The notes below the pieces were generated by a model. That model was given only the letters and a program-made list of their open reading frames with translations. It was not told where the DNA came from and made no database searches. A DNA stretch of 64,000 bases from Gammaproteobacteria bacterium (lineage in GTDB: Bacteria > Pseudomonadota > Gammaproteobacteria > JAJFKG01), in the NCBI GenBank assembly GCA_021773335.1, contig JAJFKG010000006.1:35409-99408 (forward strand). Direction: 5' to 3'. The position numbers and the translations under genes are program-made. Shown here in pieces: positions 28,715-38,729 of the stretch. Numbering within the stretch: the first letter of the stretch is position 1; each line of letters begins with the position of its first letter.

Positions 28715-30076
28715 AAAACGCTACTGAAAAAATTTTTATCCGCTCATGAGAAGAAAAATCGTCGTCAACAACACTTGGATAAAGTACAAAATGCCACCAT
28801 TTATCCTCGTGATGCACATAATATCTCACGGCAAAATATCAGCGAAAATGCACTAAAAGTCCTTTATCGCCTCAATAAAGCAGGCTTCAGCGCCTACCTT
28901 GTCGGCGGCAGTGTGCGTGATATGCTACTCAAGCAACACCCCAAAGATTTTGATGTCGCCACCGATGCCAAACCTGAAGATGTGCGCAAATTATTTAAAA
29001 ATTGTCGATTAATTGGCCGGCGTTTTCGCCTGGCTCACGTTTATTTTGGTCGTGAAATAATCGAAGTCGCAACCTTTCGTGCCCATCATGGTGAAGCTAG
29101 CAAAGAACACGGCCATAGCCACGAAGGTTTAATCGTGCGCGATAATGTCTATGGCACCGTTGAAGATGACGCCGAACGCCGCGACTTTACCGTTAATGCC
29201 TTGTACTATTCCGCTGCCGATTTTAGTGTGGTCGATTTTTCAACCGGCATGCAGGATTTGAAGAGTGGTATCCTCCGCATGCTGGGTGACCCCGAGCAAC
29301 GTTACCAAGAGGATCCTGTGCGTATGTTGCGCGCAGTGCGCTTCGCTGCCAAGGCTGGCTTAAGCATTCACCCCGCCACCGCAGCGCCAATTACTGAGCT
29401 CGCTGAACACTTAGATCGCATTCCACCGGCGCGCTTATTTGAAGAAGCCCTAAAATTATTCCTATGCGGCAATGCGGTTGAAGTCTTTCGACTACTAGAA
29501 CATTTTGATTTATTTTCACATTTATTTCCCTCAACCACGCGCTGTCTGCATGCTGGAAATGCCAAAATAGTGAGGGAGTTTTTACAACAAACCTTTTTAA
29601 ACACAGACACCCGCATCGCCGATGATAAACCTGTCACTCCCGCATTTTTGTTTGCCGCTTTACTCTGGTATCCAATGCTCGATAGGGTACGTGAGTTACA
29701 GCAACAAGGCATGAAACGCCACCCCGCTTATGAACTTGCCTGTGAAGAAATATTACACGAACAAAATCAACGCCTCATCATACCAAAACGCTTTTCTTTA
29801 CCGATGAAAGAGATCTGGCGTTTACAAAACCATTTACCTTATCGCAATGGTAAAAAAGCCTTTCGTTTATTAGAGCGTGGTCGCTTTCGTGCAGCCTATG
29901 ATTTTCTATTATTGCGTGCTCAAGCTGGTGAAAAAGTCCATCGCCTCGCGCAATGGTGGACAGATTTTCAAGCTTGCAACCGCGAAGACAGACAAGCGAT
30001 GGTAGAAGCATTACCGAGACGTAATCCCAAACCTATCCGCAAACGCAAACCTTCTGGAAAACCAAAAGCAAAATGA
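28712..30076 (+). CDS. pcnB: Poly(A) polymerase I
   Basis: Adds 3' poly(A) tails that promote RNA decay. Read from the AUU at 28712 the product is 454 residues (E. coli 465), beginning with a basic helix (KTLLKKFLSAHEKKNRRQQ) comparable to the E. coli N-terminus. From the TTG at 28775 it would be 433. Nucleotidyltransferase motifs are YLVGGSVRDMLL and the DFDVAT metal-binding pair, followed by RKLFKNCRLIGRRFRLAHV, which distinguishes PcnB from CCA-adding enzyme, and AERRDFTVNALYY. The C-terminus is Lys/Arg/Pro-rich (RRNPKPIRKRKP). The stop overlaps the folK ATG by 4 bp. Confidence 0.95.
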   Translation: MKTLLKKFLSAHEKKNRRQQHLDKVQNATIYPRDAHNISRQNISENALKVLYRLNKAGFSAYLVGGSVRDMLLKQHPKDFDVATDAKPEDVRKLFKNCRLIGRRFRLAHVYFGREIIEVATFRAHHGEASKEHGHSHEGLIVRDNVYGTVEDDAERRDFTVNALYYSAADFSVVDFSTGMQDLKSGILRMLGDPEQRYQEDPVRMLRAVRFAAKAGLSIHPATAAPITELAEHLDRIPPARLFEEALKLFLCGNAVEVFRLLEHFDLFSHLFPSTTRCLHAGNAKIVREFLQQTFLNTDTRIADDKPVTPAFLFAALLWYPMLDRVRELQQQGMKRHPAYELACEEILHEQNQRLIIPKRFSLPMKEIWRLQNHLPYRNGKKAFRLLERGRFRAAYDFLLLRAQAGEKVHRLAQWWTDFQACNREDRQAMVEALPRRNPKPIRKRKPSGKPKAK

Positions 30077-30561
30077 CACACGCTTATATCGGAATTGGCA
30101 GCAACCAAGATAATCCAGCATTACAAATTAAAAAAGCGGTCAATGCATTAAAAGCTATTCCCAACACACAATATATGATCTGTTCTAGTCTTTACCGCAC
30201 CCCCCCTTACGGAGGGGTAGAGCAAGATGATTTTATCAATGCGGTTGCACTACTTAGCACAGAGTTAAAACCACTAGCGTTATTAGATGAATTACAAGGC
30301 ATCGAGCAACAGCAAGGTCGCCAACGCACAGTTCGTTGGGGGCCACGCAGGATTGATTTAGACATCCTTCTATTCGGTGAACATTATATTAATAACGAGC
30401 GTCTTACTATTCCGCACCCTGGGCTAACGCAGCGCTCTTTTGTACTTTTTCCACTCGTCGAAATAGCCCCATCATTGGTATTACCAAATGGCGAACTGCT
30501 TACGAGCTTATTGACAACTTGTGAAAACAACTTGACGCGCTTACCAACTACTGTTGCGTAA
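30073..30561 (+). CDS. folK: 2-amino-4-hydroxy-6-hydroxymethyldihydropteridine pyrophosphokinase
   Basis: Transfers pyrophosphate from ATP to the pterin in folate synthesis. 162 residues with THAYIGIGSNQDNP at the N-terminus and the family signature RWGPRRIDLDILLFG near residue 90, then IPHPGLTQRSFVLFPLVEIAP. It overlaps pcnB by 4 bp (ATGA), the pcnB-folK order known from E. coli. Its 3' end overlaps the convergent ppk gene by 14 bp. The panBCD genes, which follow folK in E. coli, are at 55.8-57.9 kb instead. Confidence 0.96.
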   Translation: MTHAYIGIGSNQDNPALQIKKAVNALKAIPNTQYMICSSLYRTPPYGGVEQDDFINAVALLSTELKPLALLDELQGIEQQQGRQRTVRWGPRRIDLDILLFGEHYINNERLTIPHPGLTQRSFVLFPLVEIAPSLVLPNGELLTSLLTTCENNLTRLPTTVA

Positions 30562-32635
30562 ACTTAGCTAACAATTCTTCTTGTATACAGAATCTAGCAG
30601 CGTTCCCACGCTTAAGATAACGATATGTCCCGTCAGTTCGCAACTCCCAACTCTGGACATTATCTTTGAGAGGCAGAAGTAAGCTGTTTTCTTTAATTTG
30701 TTTTAAATACGATTTATTAAGAATGGGAAAAGCCAGCTCAACACGTTTATAAAAATTACGTTCCATCCAGTCAGCACTCGAGCAATATAACTGCTCATCA
30801 CCGGCATGGCTGAAATAATAAATACGTGGGTGTTCTAGAAAACGACCCACAATAGAGCGTACTTTTATATTATCAGAAACACCGCGGATACCTGGGCGCA
30901 AACAACAAATCCCACGCACAATCAAATCAATCTTCACTCCGGCTTGCGAAGCACGATACAATGCGCGTATGATTTTACGTTCCGTTAGAGAATTCATTTT
31001 CGCAATAATTCTCGCTGGTTTATTTGCCTTTGCTTGTGTAATTTCGAATTCAATCAAGTCCATCAATGTATCAAATAAGGTAAATGGAGCATGACATAAT
31101 TTTTTTAACTTGATTGTCTTACCCATCCCGGTAATTTGTTGAAAAACTTTTTGCACGTCTTGGCCGATCTCTTGATCATACGTTAACAAGCCATAGTCCG
31201 TGTATTGTTTTGCAGTACGCGCATGATAATTTCCTGTGCCCATATGCACGTAATGACGCAAAGCACGACCCTCACGCCGTACAACCAAGGTCATTTTTGA
31301 ATGAATTTTATAACCCATCACACCATAGACAACCAATACCCCCGCCTCTTGTAAGCGGTTAGCAAGCTCTATATTATCCGCTTCATCAAACCGTGCACGT
31401 AATTCAATTACAGCTGTCACCTCTTTACCGGCAAGTGCAGCGTCGATTAGTGCGACAATCATTTCTGATTCGGCACCACTGCGGTAGATAGTTTGTTTAA
31501 TCGCCAACACATTGGGATCAATAGTCGCTTGACGAATAAAATCAACCACAACACTAAACGTTTGATAAGGATGATGAAGTAAAACGTCCCCCTCACGAAT
31601 CGCTGCGAACAAATCTTTTTTCTTATGCAGTTGAGTTGGCACAGCAGGAATAAAGATTGGATAACATAGTTCTGGACGCTCAACCAATTCTAAAACTTTA
31701 GTATAACGACTTAGATTTACCGGCCCACTAACGCGATACAATTCTTTTTCGTTAAGTTCGTGTTTATGCAACAAAAAATCACAGATGTCTTGTGGGCAAT
31801 CCGCAGCTATTTCTAAACGCACGGCCAAACCAAAGCGCCGCGAACTCAATTCTTTTTCCAGCGCTAATGCTAAATCATCCACAATCTCTTCATCAAGCAG
31901 CAAATCACTATCACGGGTGACACGGAATTGATAACAACCTTTGACTTGCATGCCCGGAAAAAGATCACCGACATGTGCCTGTACAATCGAAGTCAAAAGT
32001 ACAAAGTTATCTCCAGTATCATGTACGACGTCATCTGTAGAATCATCCGGGATTCGCACTACACGTGGCAACGAACGTGGTGCATTAACTACTGCCAAAC
32101 CGCTATCACGCCCAAATGCATCTTTACCTTCGAGAGATACAATAAAGTTCAAACTTTTATTAGCCAAACGTGGAAATGGATGTGCAATATCTAAGGCGAC
32201 CGGGCTAAGTAACGGCAAAATATCACTAAGAAAATAACGTCGCACCCAAGCAGCTTGCTTTTCATCCCAATGCTGTTGCTCACGAACGTAGATCCCAGCT
32301 TTACGCAAAGCTGGCATTAAATCTTTGTTGAGCGTGGTATAGAGATCATCAACCAAAGGGTGTGTGAGCTCGCTGACTGCCTGTAAACTTTGTGCTGGGG
32401 TCAAACCATCCGGACCAGCATGCAAGGCATCAAAGACTTCTTGTTGCTTAAGGCCCGCAACACGAATTTCAAAAAATTCATCAAGATTGGCACCACAGAT
32501 AAATAAAAAGCGCAAACGTTCGAGTAAAGGAATAGTTTTATCTTGCGCTTGTGCCAATACGCGTCGATTGAATTCTAACTGACTCAATTCACGGTTGATG
32601 TACCACTCTTTTTGGGTTAAATCGATATCGGCCAC
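30548..32635 (-). CDS. ppk1: Polyphosphate kinase 1
   Basis: Makes inorganic polyphosphate from ATP. The start is GTG 32635 (MADIDLTQKEWYINRELSQLEFN, 695 residues), with GAGG about 7 bases upstream; a TTG at 32647 overlaps that site. The landmarks are the N-terminal ELSQLEFNRRVLAQA, LFICGANLDEFFEIR, the phospho-His region HSKMTLVVRREG... VHMGTGNYHARTAKQYTDYG and the second PLD-like half with DLIVRGICCLRPG and WMERNFYKRVELAFPI. Length matches the family (about 690). No ppx gene is adjacent. Confidence 0.96.
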   Translation of the reverse strand: MADIDLTQKEWYINRELSQLEFNRRVLAQAQDKTIPLLERLRFLFICGANLDEFFEIRVAGLKQQEVFDALHAGPDGLTPAQSLQAVSELTHPLVDDLYTTLNKDLMPALRKAGIYVREQQHWDEKQAAWVRRYFLSDILPLLSPVALDIAHPFPRLANKSLNFIVSLEGKDAFGRDSGLAVVNAPRSLPRVVRIPDDSTDDVVHDTGDNFVLLTSIVQAHVGDLFPGMQVKGCYQFRVTRDSDLLLDEEIVDDLALALEKELSSRRFGLAVRLEIAADCPQDICDFLLHKHELNEKELYRVSGPVNLSRYTKVLELVERPELCYPIFIPAVPTQLHKKKDLFAAIREGDVLLHHPYQTFSVVVDFIRQATIDPNVLAIKQTIYRSGAESEMIVALIDAALAGKEVTAVIELRARFDEADNIELANRLQEAGVLVVYGVMGYKIHSKMTLVVRREGRALRHYVHMGTGNYHARTAKQYTDYGLLTYDQEIGQDVQKVFQQITGMGKTIKLKKLCHAPFTLFDTLMDLIEFEITQAKANKPARIIAKMNSLTERKIIRALYRASQAGVKIDLIVRGICCLRPGIRGVSDNIKVRSIVGRFLEHPRIYYFSHAGDEQLYCSSADWMERNFYKRVELAFPILNKSYLKQIKENSLLLPLKDNVQSWELRTDGTYRYLKRGNAARFCIQEELLAKFTQQ

Positions 32636-32674
32636 GGTTATCCTCAATGTTCACAGCTAACCGGGCAATAAGAC

Positions 32675-33790
<1,116 letters not shown>

Positions 33791-33792
33791 CT

Positions 33793-34254
33793 ATGATTAT
33801 CAGAATCTTAGCTATTGTCGCAGCCATTTTACTCACAAATCCTAGTCTCGCAGCGGATAAGTCCAATGTTAAGACACCGATAAAAAAGACCCAGGTAAAC
33901 ACAAAAAATAATACCAAGCAACCCTTTCAGGCGCTCGATCTAGCCGATCAATTGAGCGGTACGCTTAATAATGAGAAAAGCTCTAATACGCATTTTATTA
34001 CTGCATTACCCAGTGACGCAACAACAGCAAAACTCACCGTTATGTTCGCCGATCCTGCTTTTCACTTCGATGTTCTAATTCTCGATGGTTTAAGCCAAAC
34101 ACCGCTGGGCAATTATAAGGATTTAAAAGGCAAAACTGTCTCGGTTATTTTTTCAATCCCTAAGAGCCATTCAATTATGATTATGATACAAAAGGCAAAG
34201 AATTCTGCTCTACACATTGGCTCTAGTTATACCGCCATTTTGGCAGTTAAATAG
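33793..34254 (+). CDS. Small exported protein, unknown function
   Basis: 153 residues. A clear Sec signal peptide (IIRILAIVAAILLTNPSLAADK, cleavage near SLA-A at residue 21) precedes a Lys/Thr/Asn-rich linker and a beta-rich domain (TAKLTVMFADPAFHFDVLILDGL... KGKTVSVIFSIPKSHSIMIMI... SYTAILAVK). No cysteines, no lipobox. Probably periplasmic or secreted. It is divergent from hemB and followed by the higBA remnant on the other strand. No family recognised. Confidence 0.7.
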   Translation: MIIRILAIVAAILLTNPSLAADKSNVKTPIKKTQVNTKNNTKQPFQALDLADQLSGTLNNEKSSNTHFITALPSDATTAKLTVMFADPAFHFDVLILDGLSQTPLGNYKDLKGKTVSVIFSIPKSHSIMIMIQKAKNSALHIGSSYTAILAVK

Positions 34255-34257
34255 CTA

Positions 34258-34504
34258 TTAAGCAGCATCACCTAGTTCTGCAAAATCAATTTGTTTTAGC
34301 CTAGAAAATTTAGTCTTATCGTGAGCCCCCCATAGATCATACTGTGCTTGCATAACAAGCCAACTTTCTGGCGTACGCCCAAGTACTATGGATAGTCGAT
34401 GCGCCATTTCGGGGGATATAGCACTCTCACCATTGATGACGCGATTAAGCGTAGTAAGTGGTTTTGATAAAGCTACCTGGAGGTGGCAGATTGTGCATAC
34501 GCAT
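34258..34504 (-). pseudogene. higA: Broken HigA antitoxin (XRE/VapI family)
   Basis: Starts MRMHNLPPPGS like HigA antitoxins, then hits a stop after about 18 codons (FIKTTYYA*). The C-terminal part continues in another frame: LTTLNRVINGESAISPEMAHRL, then PESWLVMQAQYDLW and the end at 34258. About 20 residues of the helix-turn-helix start are missing at the switch, so there was a deletion with a frameshift. Its start overlaps the higB stop (TAATG), the standard higBA layout. Confidence 0.8.
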
Positions 34505-34782
34505 TAGTAATAATCCTCATAGTTAAGGTTATAAACATCACCTTCAACAAATTCAAACACTAATCGCCAATTTTTATTGACGGTAATAGACCAACCTTCT
34601 TTTCTCCGGCCTTTAAGTTTATGTAAACGATAGCCGGGAATATCCATATCTTCAATTACTTGTGTTGTATGTTATGCAGATAACTGCATCTGTAAACGTA
34701 GTTTATGCTTACTTTGAACACCTGTAACTTTACCGGTTTCAAGAAACATCTGTAAGCCCTTATGTTTGAAATTTTTTATCAT
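34504..34782 (-). pseudogene. higB: HigB toxin with in-frame stop
   Basis: The frame encodes a full-length 92-codon HigB/RelE-type mRNA interferase (MIKNFKHKGLQMFLETG..., then IEDMDIPGYRLHKLKG, WSITVNKNWRLVFEF, YNLNYEDYY). It is interrupted by one TAA at codon 37 (34672-34674), where homologues have Leu; a single TTA-to-TAA change explains it. The rest is well conserved, so inactivation looks recent. The antitoxin behind it is also broken. Confidence 0.85.
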
Positions 34783-34862
34783 TGTTATTATAGCGTGTTG
34801 CGCATCAAGCAGCGTGGTGAAATAGGGTAGGATAAAATAATTTTGTTATTGATATCATATAA

Positions 34863-35837
34863 TTATATGCCAATGTACCTGTTTAACTGACACTCTACGG
34901 AAATTGTTTCATTTTTTAGTGACCCTAAACGAGTATTCCAAGCAAGGTAATTATTGTCATTACCCAAGATAAATTCTGGTGGCTTGAAGTTTTCAATTTT
35001 TAATATGACACGCCAACTGCTAGTAACACCAACGTAAGCACGAATTAATTTATGTAATTTCTTTTGCTGTTTACAATCAAGCAACAACTGTCGTGCTTGC
35101 GCAAATTTCTGCAAATGTACGACAATCTTAATTTGCTTAGTTGTAGTCAACACTTTGTTACCGAGTACCGTATTCTCGCCTAAACACAAACTAGTTGTAT
35201 TACTTAAGTGGCAAGCATCTACGTCACACCAACTTTGTACATATTGTTCAATGCTTACAAAACAAGCTAGATAATTAGAAAGCATTGCTTGCAAACCTAG
35301 AGCACTTCGTTGCCGCGATATAAAATAGGGTTGTAGGGCAAACAAACAAAAGTCTTCCCTATCTAGAGAACGCCCCGATAAGGCATCCGCAGTATACAAA
35401 AAAGCTTGTCGTGCAGGATCCCGCTTGCAAAACAATAACGGATGCATCTTCTTCCAACCTAAATAAAGCAGTTGGTAAAACCGTTGAAAGAATATTGAAA
35501 GGAATGCGCGCAAGGCTACAGCATCTTGTGTATCTTGCTGTGAGAGGCCCTGAAAATAAAGCGGGAGTGGCGAATCAACTCCTAGCAATCCCATAAAATT
35601 AACCAGTAGTTGGTAATCACCCGCTTGTGTGTGTATTAACGATTCTATATCCGTTGCAGGAAAAGCCAAACTAGCATTAGTACTAATATTCAAATGTGCA
35701 AAAAAATCTGGTTGTGTTTGTGCCGCTTGCTGTAACTCCAATTGCCGCAGCAATTGGTAAAATTGATAGTGTCTTGCATCCTGCGTGCTTAAACCCTCTC
35801 CTATAGGGTCTGGCGTTTGCCTCGCTGTGGATGCCAT
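34863..35837 (-). CDS. tssG: Type VI secretion baseplate protein TssG
   Basis: T6SS baseplate wedge component, partner of TssF (ImpH/VasB family). 324 residues. The typical N-terminus HYQFYQLLRQLELQQ, the VNFMGLLGVDSPLPLYF segment (about residues 80-96) and ALRAFLSIFFQRFYQLLYLGWKK are recognisable. The C-terminal half is diverged. The start region overlaps tssF by 37 bp, so the pair is coupled. It is the last gene of the cluster; I see no terminator in the 60 bp after it. Confidence 0.9.
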   Translation of the reverse strand: MASTARQTPDPIGEGLSTQDARHYQFYQLLRQLELQQAAQTQPDFFAHLNISTNASLAFPATDIESLIHTQAGDYQLLVNFMGLLGVDSPLPLYFQGLSQQDTQDAVALRAFLSIFFQRFYQLLYLGWKKMHPLLFCKRDPARQAFLYTADALSGRSLDREDFCLFALQPYFISRQRSALGLQAMLSNYLACFVSIEQYVQSWCDVDACHLSNTTSLCLGENTVLGNKVLTTTKQIKIVVHLQKFAQARQLLLDCKQQKKLHKLIRAYVGVTSSWRVILKIENFKPPEFILGNDNNYLAWNTRLGSLKNETISVECQLNRYIGI

Positions 35838-37624
35838 ATGAATACCTCTTTACTAATTTGGCACGTTATTTTAGTCGTAATAAAATAATTAAGTGGTGCA
35901 TAATGCTGAAAAAAAGCATGTAACACGCCTACAAACATATAGACTTCAGCATTACCTGCAAACGCAGTTTCATCTATCCCGAGATGGACAATGATACCTT
36001 GTTGCAAACACCCCTGTCGTGTCGAATTTATCGTGCGGGTGGTTATTGCTTGCAACGCTTCAATTTGGCGTTTAGCCATCTGATTATCATTCGACGCTAA
36101 ACAGTTCAATAATGCTTTCAAATTATCAAGACAGGTTAATGTCTGATAGTGAAAGCCTAGTTGTGAAATCAAACGCCATTGGTAATCGGCGCGCTGGCAT
36201 GGCTCATACATTGGCGTTGGACGTACGAGGTTAGCAACCCGATAGGCTTGTGCCAATTGTTGATGTGGATACCATTGCGCTTGCTGTCCGATATGCGCGT
36301 GTGGTGCATCACCCTGGCAAACGCTCAATTGGCAAGACAAACTTTGCGCGGCCAACAAATTTGTCTCGCCAATCGAATGTTTGTTAGAAACACTTGGGGG
36401 AGCGTGCTTCTGATCTGAGGATTGCATCACAGCCAAATGCAATTGTCTATGAGTGGCGTTTGGCTTTTGTAAGGTATAAAAATAGGCAGCACTGTCACGC
36501 AATTGGGTGTACGAATCCAGACTTGCGTAATGTGTCTGTTTTCCTCGTGCATAATCAAACCCTGTAACTTTATCGACACTGTAGATAACTTCTTGTTGTG
36601 CATTCGTGCTATCGATCATTAATGGGTAATCGCTGCAAGTGTGATCTAATAAAATTGGCTGTGCGTCACGCGCGCATAAATTTATTGCTGGCACGCAATT
36701 TAATTGCAGCATCTCGGGCTTTATGTCGCTTGCCGTTTCAGGAAGGGTGCGCAGCTGTAATTCAACCACTATTGAACCATGTTCTGTGAGCATCGTATGT
36801 GCCAAACTTAGATCGAAGGTAATAAAACGTAGCGCTTCTGGACAGTGAAAATAGCGGCGAACAACGTCAAAGGCGGCTGCGCCAGATACATTACCAGTCA
36901 AGTCAACTGAATTAAGCAACGGCCATGAAATCAAAGCTTGTCCACCAAGGTTGACTGCAGTCCTTGCTCCGCCTTGCTCAGCTGATATAGAAATAGCCGC
37001 GACCTGTGTCAACAAAGCATGCTGTAGCCTGCAAGCTTGCGACTGTGGCGCATGAATATAAAAGCTCAAGTTCTTAAGTGAATCAAGGCTGATCTCACTA
37101 TTATCTGCTAAGCATAACTTAAATCGCAGCAAGCCTTCTGCGTTGGCAACCTGTTGATCGCTCGTGTGTAGTGATAGCGAATCGATAGACAAGGGATTAA
37201 TGTGCAAAGATGAACAAGTATGAAAATAATAAAGCCGATCTTCTTCTGTCGCCTGCGCTGATTTTTCCCCAGTATTTTGCGTGTAAAACATGGTTGCAGT
37301 CGGGATACTACACGGTTGTTGTAATTGCCCTATTCTCGGTTGCAGATGCAATACCGTCATCGCCGGCATAGGCTTAAGCAAGCTAGGTTGCACTTGTGCC
37401 AATAATCTTTCAGTCAAATCCGGCAAATCATCTTCGATACGTTCACGGATCTTCGCAGCAAGATAGGCTGTGCCTTGTAGCAATCGTTCTGCATAAGGGT
37501 CATTATGCTGCGCATTGTTCTGTAGACCTAACTGCTTGGCATGCTGTGGGTGTTCTTGCGTGAATTGTTGCATACCTTGTTTAAGCTGCTGTAATTCATT
37601 GTGGAAATAGTCGGGCTTAGACAA
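35801..37624 (-). CDS. tssF: Type VI secretion baseplate protein TssF
   Basis: Baseplate wedge subunit (ImpG/VasA family), 607 residues, normal length. Family features are the N-terminal YFHNELQQLKQGMQQFTQEHPQHAKQLGL, DPYAERLLQGTAYLAAKIRERIEDDLPDLTERLLAQ and HLQPRIGQLQQP. The C-terminus ends with the VFVGVLHAFFQHYAPLNYF-like strand (here MFVGVLHAFFQHYAPLNYF). Its start overlaps the preceding unknown gene by 8 bp and its end overlaps tssG. Confidence 0.93.
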   Translation of the reverse strand: MSKPDYFHNELQQLKQGMQQFTQEHPQHAKQLGLQNNAQHNDPYAERLLQGTAYLAAKIRERIEDDLPDLTERLLAQVQPSLLKPMPAMTVLHLQPRIGQLQQPCSIPTATMFYTQNTGEKSAQATEEDRLYYFHTCSSLHINPLSIDSLSLHTSDQQVANAEGLLRFKLCLADNSEISLDSLKNLSFYIHAPQSQACRLQHALLTQVAAISISAEQGGARTAVNLGGQALISWPLLNSVDLTGNVSGAAAFDVVRRYFHCPEALRFITFDLSLAHTMLTEHGSIVVELQLRTLPETASDIKPEMLQLNCVPAINLCARDAQPILLDHTCSDYPLMIDSTNAQQEVIYSVDKVTGFDYARGKQTHYASLDSYTQLRDSAAYFYTLQKPNATHRQLHLAVMQSSDQKHAPPSVSNKHSIGETNLLAAQSLSCQLSVCQGDAPHAHIGQQAQWYPHQQLAQAYRVANLVRPTPMYEPCQRADYQWRLISQLGFHYQTLTCLDNLKALLNCLASNDNQMAKRQIEALQAITTRTINSTRQGCLQQGIIVHLGIDETAFAGNAEVYMFVGVLHAFFQHYAPLNYFITTKITCQISKEVFIWHPQRGKRQTL

Positions 37625-38729
37625 AACTTAATCCACCGTGTTGTTCGCTGCCTAAGTCATTCTGAAACCTTGTTATAGGCGGCCATTGGGATTTAGCTCT
37701 TCGACCTGTTTGCTTATAAATCGCTCTCAATCTTATCCATTCGGCCTCATGTTTACTACTTGCATCACTAACATAATCTCGCTCAATCTGAGTCTGAAGC
37801 CTCCAGACGCAGTCGGAAAATTTAAAAGCGGTTTCTTCACAAGGCACTGTTCTCATTTGGTGAAACAAGCCGTCAAAAGCGACGAGCTGATTATCCAACC
37901 TCGTTCTTTCACGGTGTATCTCACTACGTTCTCTAGTATCGCTGAGCTTATGTTTTTGTTGCCAATCATGCATTGCCAAACTATACACAATTAGGCGATC
38001 TAACATTTTACTGTAGAAAATATGGTTGTCATTCCTACGCGGTTTTGTGTAAGCAAGCGCTAAAGACCAATATTGCCAATTTGAGAATAAGGTTGGAGCT
38101 TTAAAAACATTGGAGAAGCCATTGGGTTTTCTGCTTGCTCCAGTTAGCGTTACATCACTTGCACTACGTCGGCGATATTCCTGTGCTAATCTCTGCTTCG
38201 CTACGGTTTTTCTAACTGTACGAGGCTCAATTGCACTGGGTGAACGATATAAACGCTTCTCTCTAAGTTGAGCTGTTCGTAATTTAGGTTTGGCTGGCGT
38301 TGAATCTCGGCTACTTATGGTAGCAACTATCATTGTTGCACTTGTTTCTTTAACTTTAGGCCGCCCACGTAAGTCTTGTGCAGCAGCTAGAGTCGATCTG
38401 CGTGTAACATCATCAATAATAAAGGAGGACTCTCGTTGTGCAGTGCTTCGTTTAGCCACAGCAGTACCTGTGTGTGAATCCCTACATGGATCGGGAGATT
38501 TTGCATTATCAATAACGACCGCATGCGCAGAAGGTAAAAATGCAAAGACGATGGTCATTGCGCTGGCTAAGCGACGTGCAACGCTTCCTATCTGCTCCCA
38601 AATAGAGGGAGAAGATCTTGTTAAAGCGTTTCGTTTATGTACTGCTCTTGTTTTATGCTGTCTAATTGATTGTCGTCTATGAGCACTCGTCGTTTTTTTC
38701 TTTTTAAACTGAAACCAAGCCATGGCCAT
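37617..38729 (-). CDS. Unknown basic protein inside the T6SS operon
   Basis: 370 residues, not a core Tss protein that I recognise. A long, strongly basic N-terminus (FKKKKTTSAHRRQSIRQHK...) leads to a hydrophobic stretch at about residues 51-70 (RLASAMTIVFAFLPSAHA). That could be a membrane anchor or an extended signal peptide with an AHA cleavage site. The middle is low-complexity and Arg/Ser/Thr/Ala-rich. The last ~170 residues look folded (NWQYWSLALAYTKPRRND..., FYSKMLDRLIVYSLAMHDWQQKH, FKFSDCVWRLQTQIERDY). It overlaps tssF by 8 bp, so it is translationally coupled to the baseplate genes. ATG 38729 follows AAAGGA. Confidence 0.75.
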   Translation of the reverse strand: MAMAWFQFKKKKTTSAHRRQSIRQHKTRAVHKRNALTRSSPSIWEQIGSVARRLASAMTIVFAFLPSAHAVVIDNAKSPDPCRDSHTGTAVAKRSTAQRESSFIIDDVTRRSTLAAAQDLRGRPKVKETSATMIVATISSRDSTPAKPKLRTAQLREKRLYRSPSAIEPRTVRKTVAKQRLAQEYRRRSASDVTLTGASRKPNGFSNVFKAPTLFSNWQYWSLALAYTKPRRNDNHIFYSKMLDRLIVYSLAMHDWQQKHKLSDTRERSEIHRERTRLDNQLVAFDGLFHQMRTVPCEETAFKFSDCVWRLQTQIERDYVSDASSKHEAEWIRLRAIYKQTGRRAKSQWPPITRFQNDLGSEQHGGLSFV

